Below are positions 5,544-6,487 of a DNA stretch of 6,487 bases, in pieces. This DNA is from Thermoplasmata archaeon (GTDB taxonomy: Archaea > Thermoplasmatota > Thermoplasmata > Thermoplasmatales > Thermoplasmataceae). The position numbers were made by a program, and so were the translations under genes. The stretch lies in contig JAJZKX010000112.1 in assembly GCA_021850745.1 (NCBI GenBank), forward strand, positions 1 through 6,487. The letters are read 5' to 3'. Position 1 is the stretch's first letter, and each line of letters opens with the position of its first letter. The notes below the pieces were generated by a model that worked only from the letters and a program-made list of their open reading frames with translations, ran no database searches and was not told the origin of the DNA.

Positions 5544-6316
5544 TGCATGCGCCTGCATTTTTGAGACTGACCTATCGGAATATCAGGGTGAACATGGATC
5601 TGGGAACCATGATATTCATGCTAGGTCTTCCGGCACTTTATCTACTGGTAATGGGAACAATGCTCCAGAACATAATCCCTGGTGTGGAACTCAATTCCTC
5701 AAGGGTATCATACACGCATTTTCTTGGCCCCGGGATAGTTGCTATGCAGACCCTGACGGCAGGAAATATAGGCGGAGGGATGCTATGGAGTGACAGGAGA
5801 TGGGGGATGTTCGAGCAGCTTCTTGTGGGTCCCTTCAAGAGAACGGATTACCTCCTTGGAATAATAATGGTGGCAATCATCTTCGCCGTTGCCGGCAGCC
5901 TTATAATGCTGGGCCTTTCAGTTTCAATATCGGGCGACTTTATCCTGTCTTGGATCTCAGTTTCACTTACCCTTTTCTCCATCATACTTGGAACTATGCT
6001 CTTCTCATCGCTGTTTCTTATAATATCAACGCTTGCTAAAACAATGCAAACATACAACACAATCACCATCGCACTGTTCTTCGTGCTTGACTTCGCCAGT
6101 TCAGCATTTTACCCAATCCCGACAACCAGCGACGCAGTGATCAGGGCAATATCACTCAGCAATCCCCTGACCTACATTGTTGATGTGACACGAACCGCAC
6201 TCATTGGCGTACCTGACACAACCACTTACATGTATGCCATTGCCATGTTAGTTCTCACCATAGTGTTGTTTGTAATTGCCAGGCTGCTCTACAGGACTGT
6301 GAGAAGTGGGGTCTAA
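5543..6316 (+). CDS. ABC-2 type exporter permease
   Basis: This is the membrane partner of the preceding ATPase; two ATPases and two permeases would form the exporter. The 257-aa length is typical for the family. It has an amphipathic N-terminal helix and about six membrane segments: roughly 21-40, 61-80, 103-127, 135-163, 170-190 and 230-250. Between segments 2 and 3 is 'SDRRWGMFEQLLVGPFKRTDYLLG' in outline (83-106), the family's 'R-x-x-G-x-x-E-x-L-L-x-x-P' coupling region that docks on the ATPase. The 'SNPLTYIVDVTRTAL' segment (206-220) before the last helix is also characteristic. Its ATG overlaps the ATPase stop by one base (TGATG). Substrate unknown. Confidence 0.92.
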   Translation: MHAPAFLRLTYRNIRVNMDLGTMIFMLGLPALYLLVMGTMLQNIIPGVELNSSRVSYTHFLGPGIVAMQTLTAGNIGGGMLWSDRRWGMFEQLLVGPFKRTDYLLGIIMVAIIFAVAGSLIMLGLSVSISGDFILSWISVSLTLFSIILGTMLFSSLFLIISTLAKTMQTYNTITIALFFVLDFASSAFYPIPTTSDAVIRAISLSNPLTYIVDVTRTALIGVPDTTTYMYAIAMLVLTIVLFVIARLLYRTVRSGV

Positions 6317-6437
6317 AACTTTACTTTTCCCTTGATTACAATTGCGGCAGAACAGCCTGCTCACTTAAAGTTCACCGTGGCCTTCTGCATATACATCGAA
6401 AAATGTTTATGAGTATCCTTGCAATATGGTACAAGCG
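6317..6437 (+). other. Intergenic spacer after the ABC exporter
   Basis: No gene is seen in this 121-base stretch. Just after the permease stop is a pyrimidine-rich run, ACTTTACTTTTCCCTT (about 6319-6334), that could act as an archaeal oligo-T-type terminator without a hairpin. The right part carries the TATA-like element of the following gene. Confidence 0.35.
6404..6412 (+). promoter_or_regulatory. Candidate TATA box of the right-edge gene
   Basis: TGTTTATGA, preceded by the A-rich GAAAAA (6398-6403), is centred about 29-30 bases before the ATG at 6438. It would start a transcript a few bases upstream of that codon and favours 6438 over the in-frame ATG at 6426. Confidence 0.35.
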
Positions 6438-6487
6438 ATGCGCGATCCGGCTTCTAAATTTTTCAATTGTACGGACAGGGAGAGAGC
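6438..6487 (+). CDS. 5' fragment of a probable archaeal dihydroneopterin aldolase (MptD-like)
   Basis: An open frame starts at ATG 6438 (or 6426, four codons earlier) and runs off the window edge, reading MRDPASKFFNCTDRER. From memory, a start of this kind (a short leader, then '[FY]F-x-C-[TS]-D-R-E-R-A') is typical of the archaeal MptD/DUF372 family. MptD acts in tetrahydromethanopterin or folate-type pterin synthesis, cleaving dihydroneopterin to 6-hydroxymethyl-dihydropterin. Only 16 full codons are present and no catalytic residue is visible, so the identity is tentative. If right, it supports an archaeal host and marks the right flank as ordinary chromosomal metabolism. Confidence 0.42.
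   Translation, partial: MRDPASKFFNCTDRER

Noticed and set aside
5198..5558. Two minus-strand frames of 97-116 aa opposite the ABC ATPase and permease junction
   Set aside because: Both are antisense to coding sequence with intact family motifs and show no domain-like pattern of their own.
1..6487. CRISPR arrays, tRNA/rRNA genes, insertion sequences, attachment sites, riboswitches
   Set aside because: Reading both strands showed no spaced direct repeats, cloverleaf-like segments, transposase motifs or long terminal inverted repeats.

Overview
The window looks archaeal and most resembles a Thermoplasmata-type genome, though the lineage is inference. Arg and Ile codons are rich in AGG/AGA and ATA. 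TATA-like boxes lie about 25-29 bases upstream of start codons, as expected for leaderless mRNAs. The gene fragment at the right edge resembles the archaeal dihydroneopterin aldolase (MptD) family. No tRNA, rRNA, CRISPR array, insertion sequence, integrase or relaxase is visible.

Layout. (1) 8-511 (+) is a hot-dog-fold acyl-CoA thioesterase of the YciA/BACH type. (2) 512-751 is a non-coding spacer carrying the likely promoter of the next operon. (3) 752-4165 (+) is a tightly packed three-gene operon encoding a minimal conjugation-like (type IV secretion-related) machine: a 93-aa two-helix pilin-like protein (VirB2/TrbC/CedA1 type), a 351-aa polytopic channel-like protein (VirB6/TrbL/CedA type), and a 692-aa ATPase with two N-terminal membrane helices (VirB4/CedB type, possibly a VirB3/PrgI-VirB4 fusion). 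(4) 4166-4411 (-) is a small two-helix membrane protein whose stop codon abuts the ATPase stop tail to tail. (5) 4590-6316 (+) is a two-gene ABC-2 exporter: a DrrA-like ATPase and its permease, overlapping by one base. (6) 6438-6487 (+) is the 5' start of a probable MptD-like gene.

The main point of interest is the three-gene operon. It has the pilin, the membrane channel and the assembly ATPase of a conjugation apparatus. The window shows no relaxase, VirD4-type coupling ATPase, cell-wall hydrolase or outer-membrane core. That set resembles the archaeal DNA-import systems Ced (Sulfolobales) and Ted (Thermoproteales), whose pili are homologous to bacterial conjugative pili. Its occurrence in what looks like a euryarchaeal, Thermoplasmata-like chromosome, between ordinary metabolic and transport genes, suggests a domesticated DNA-uptake or protein/DNA-transfer machine that deserves experimental attention. 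All functional statements come from reading motifs in the translated sequence; no database search was possible.
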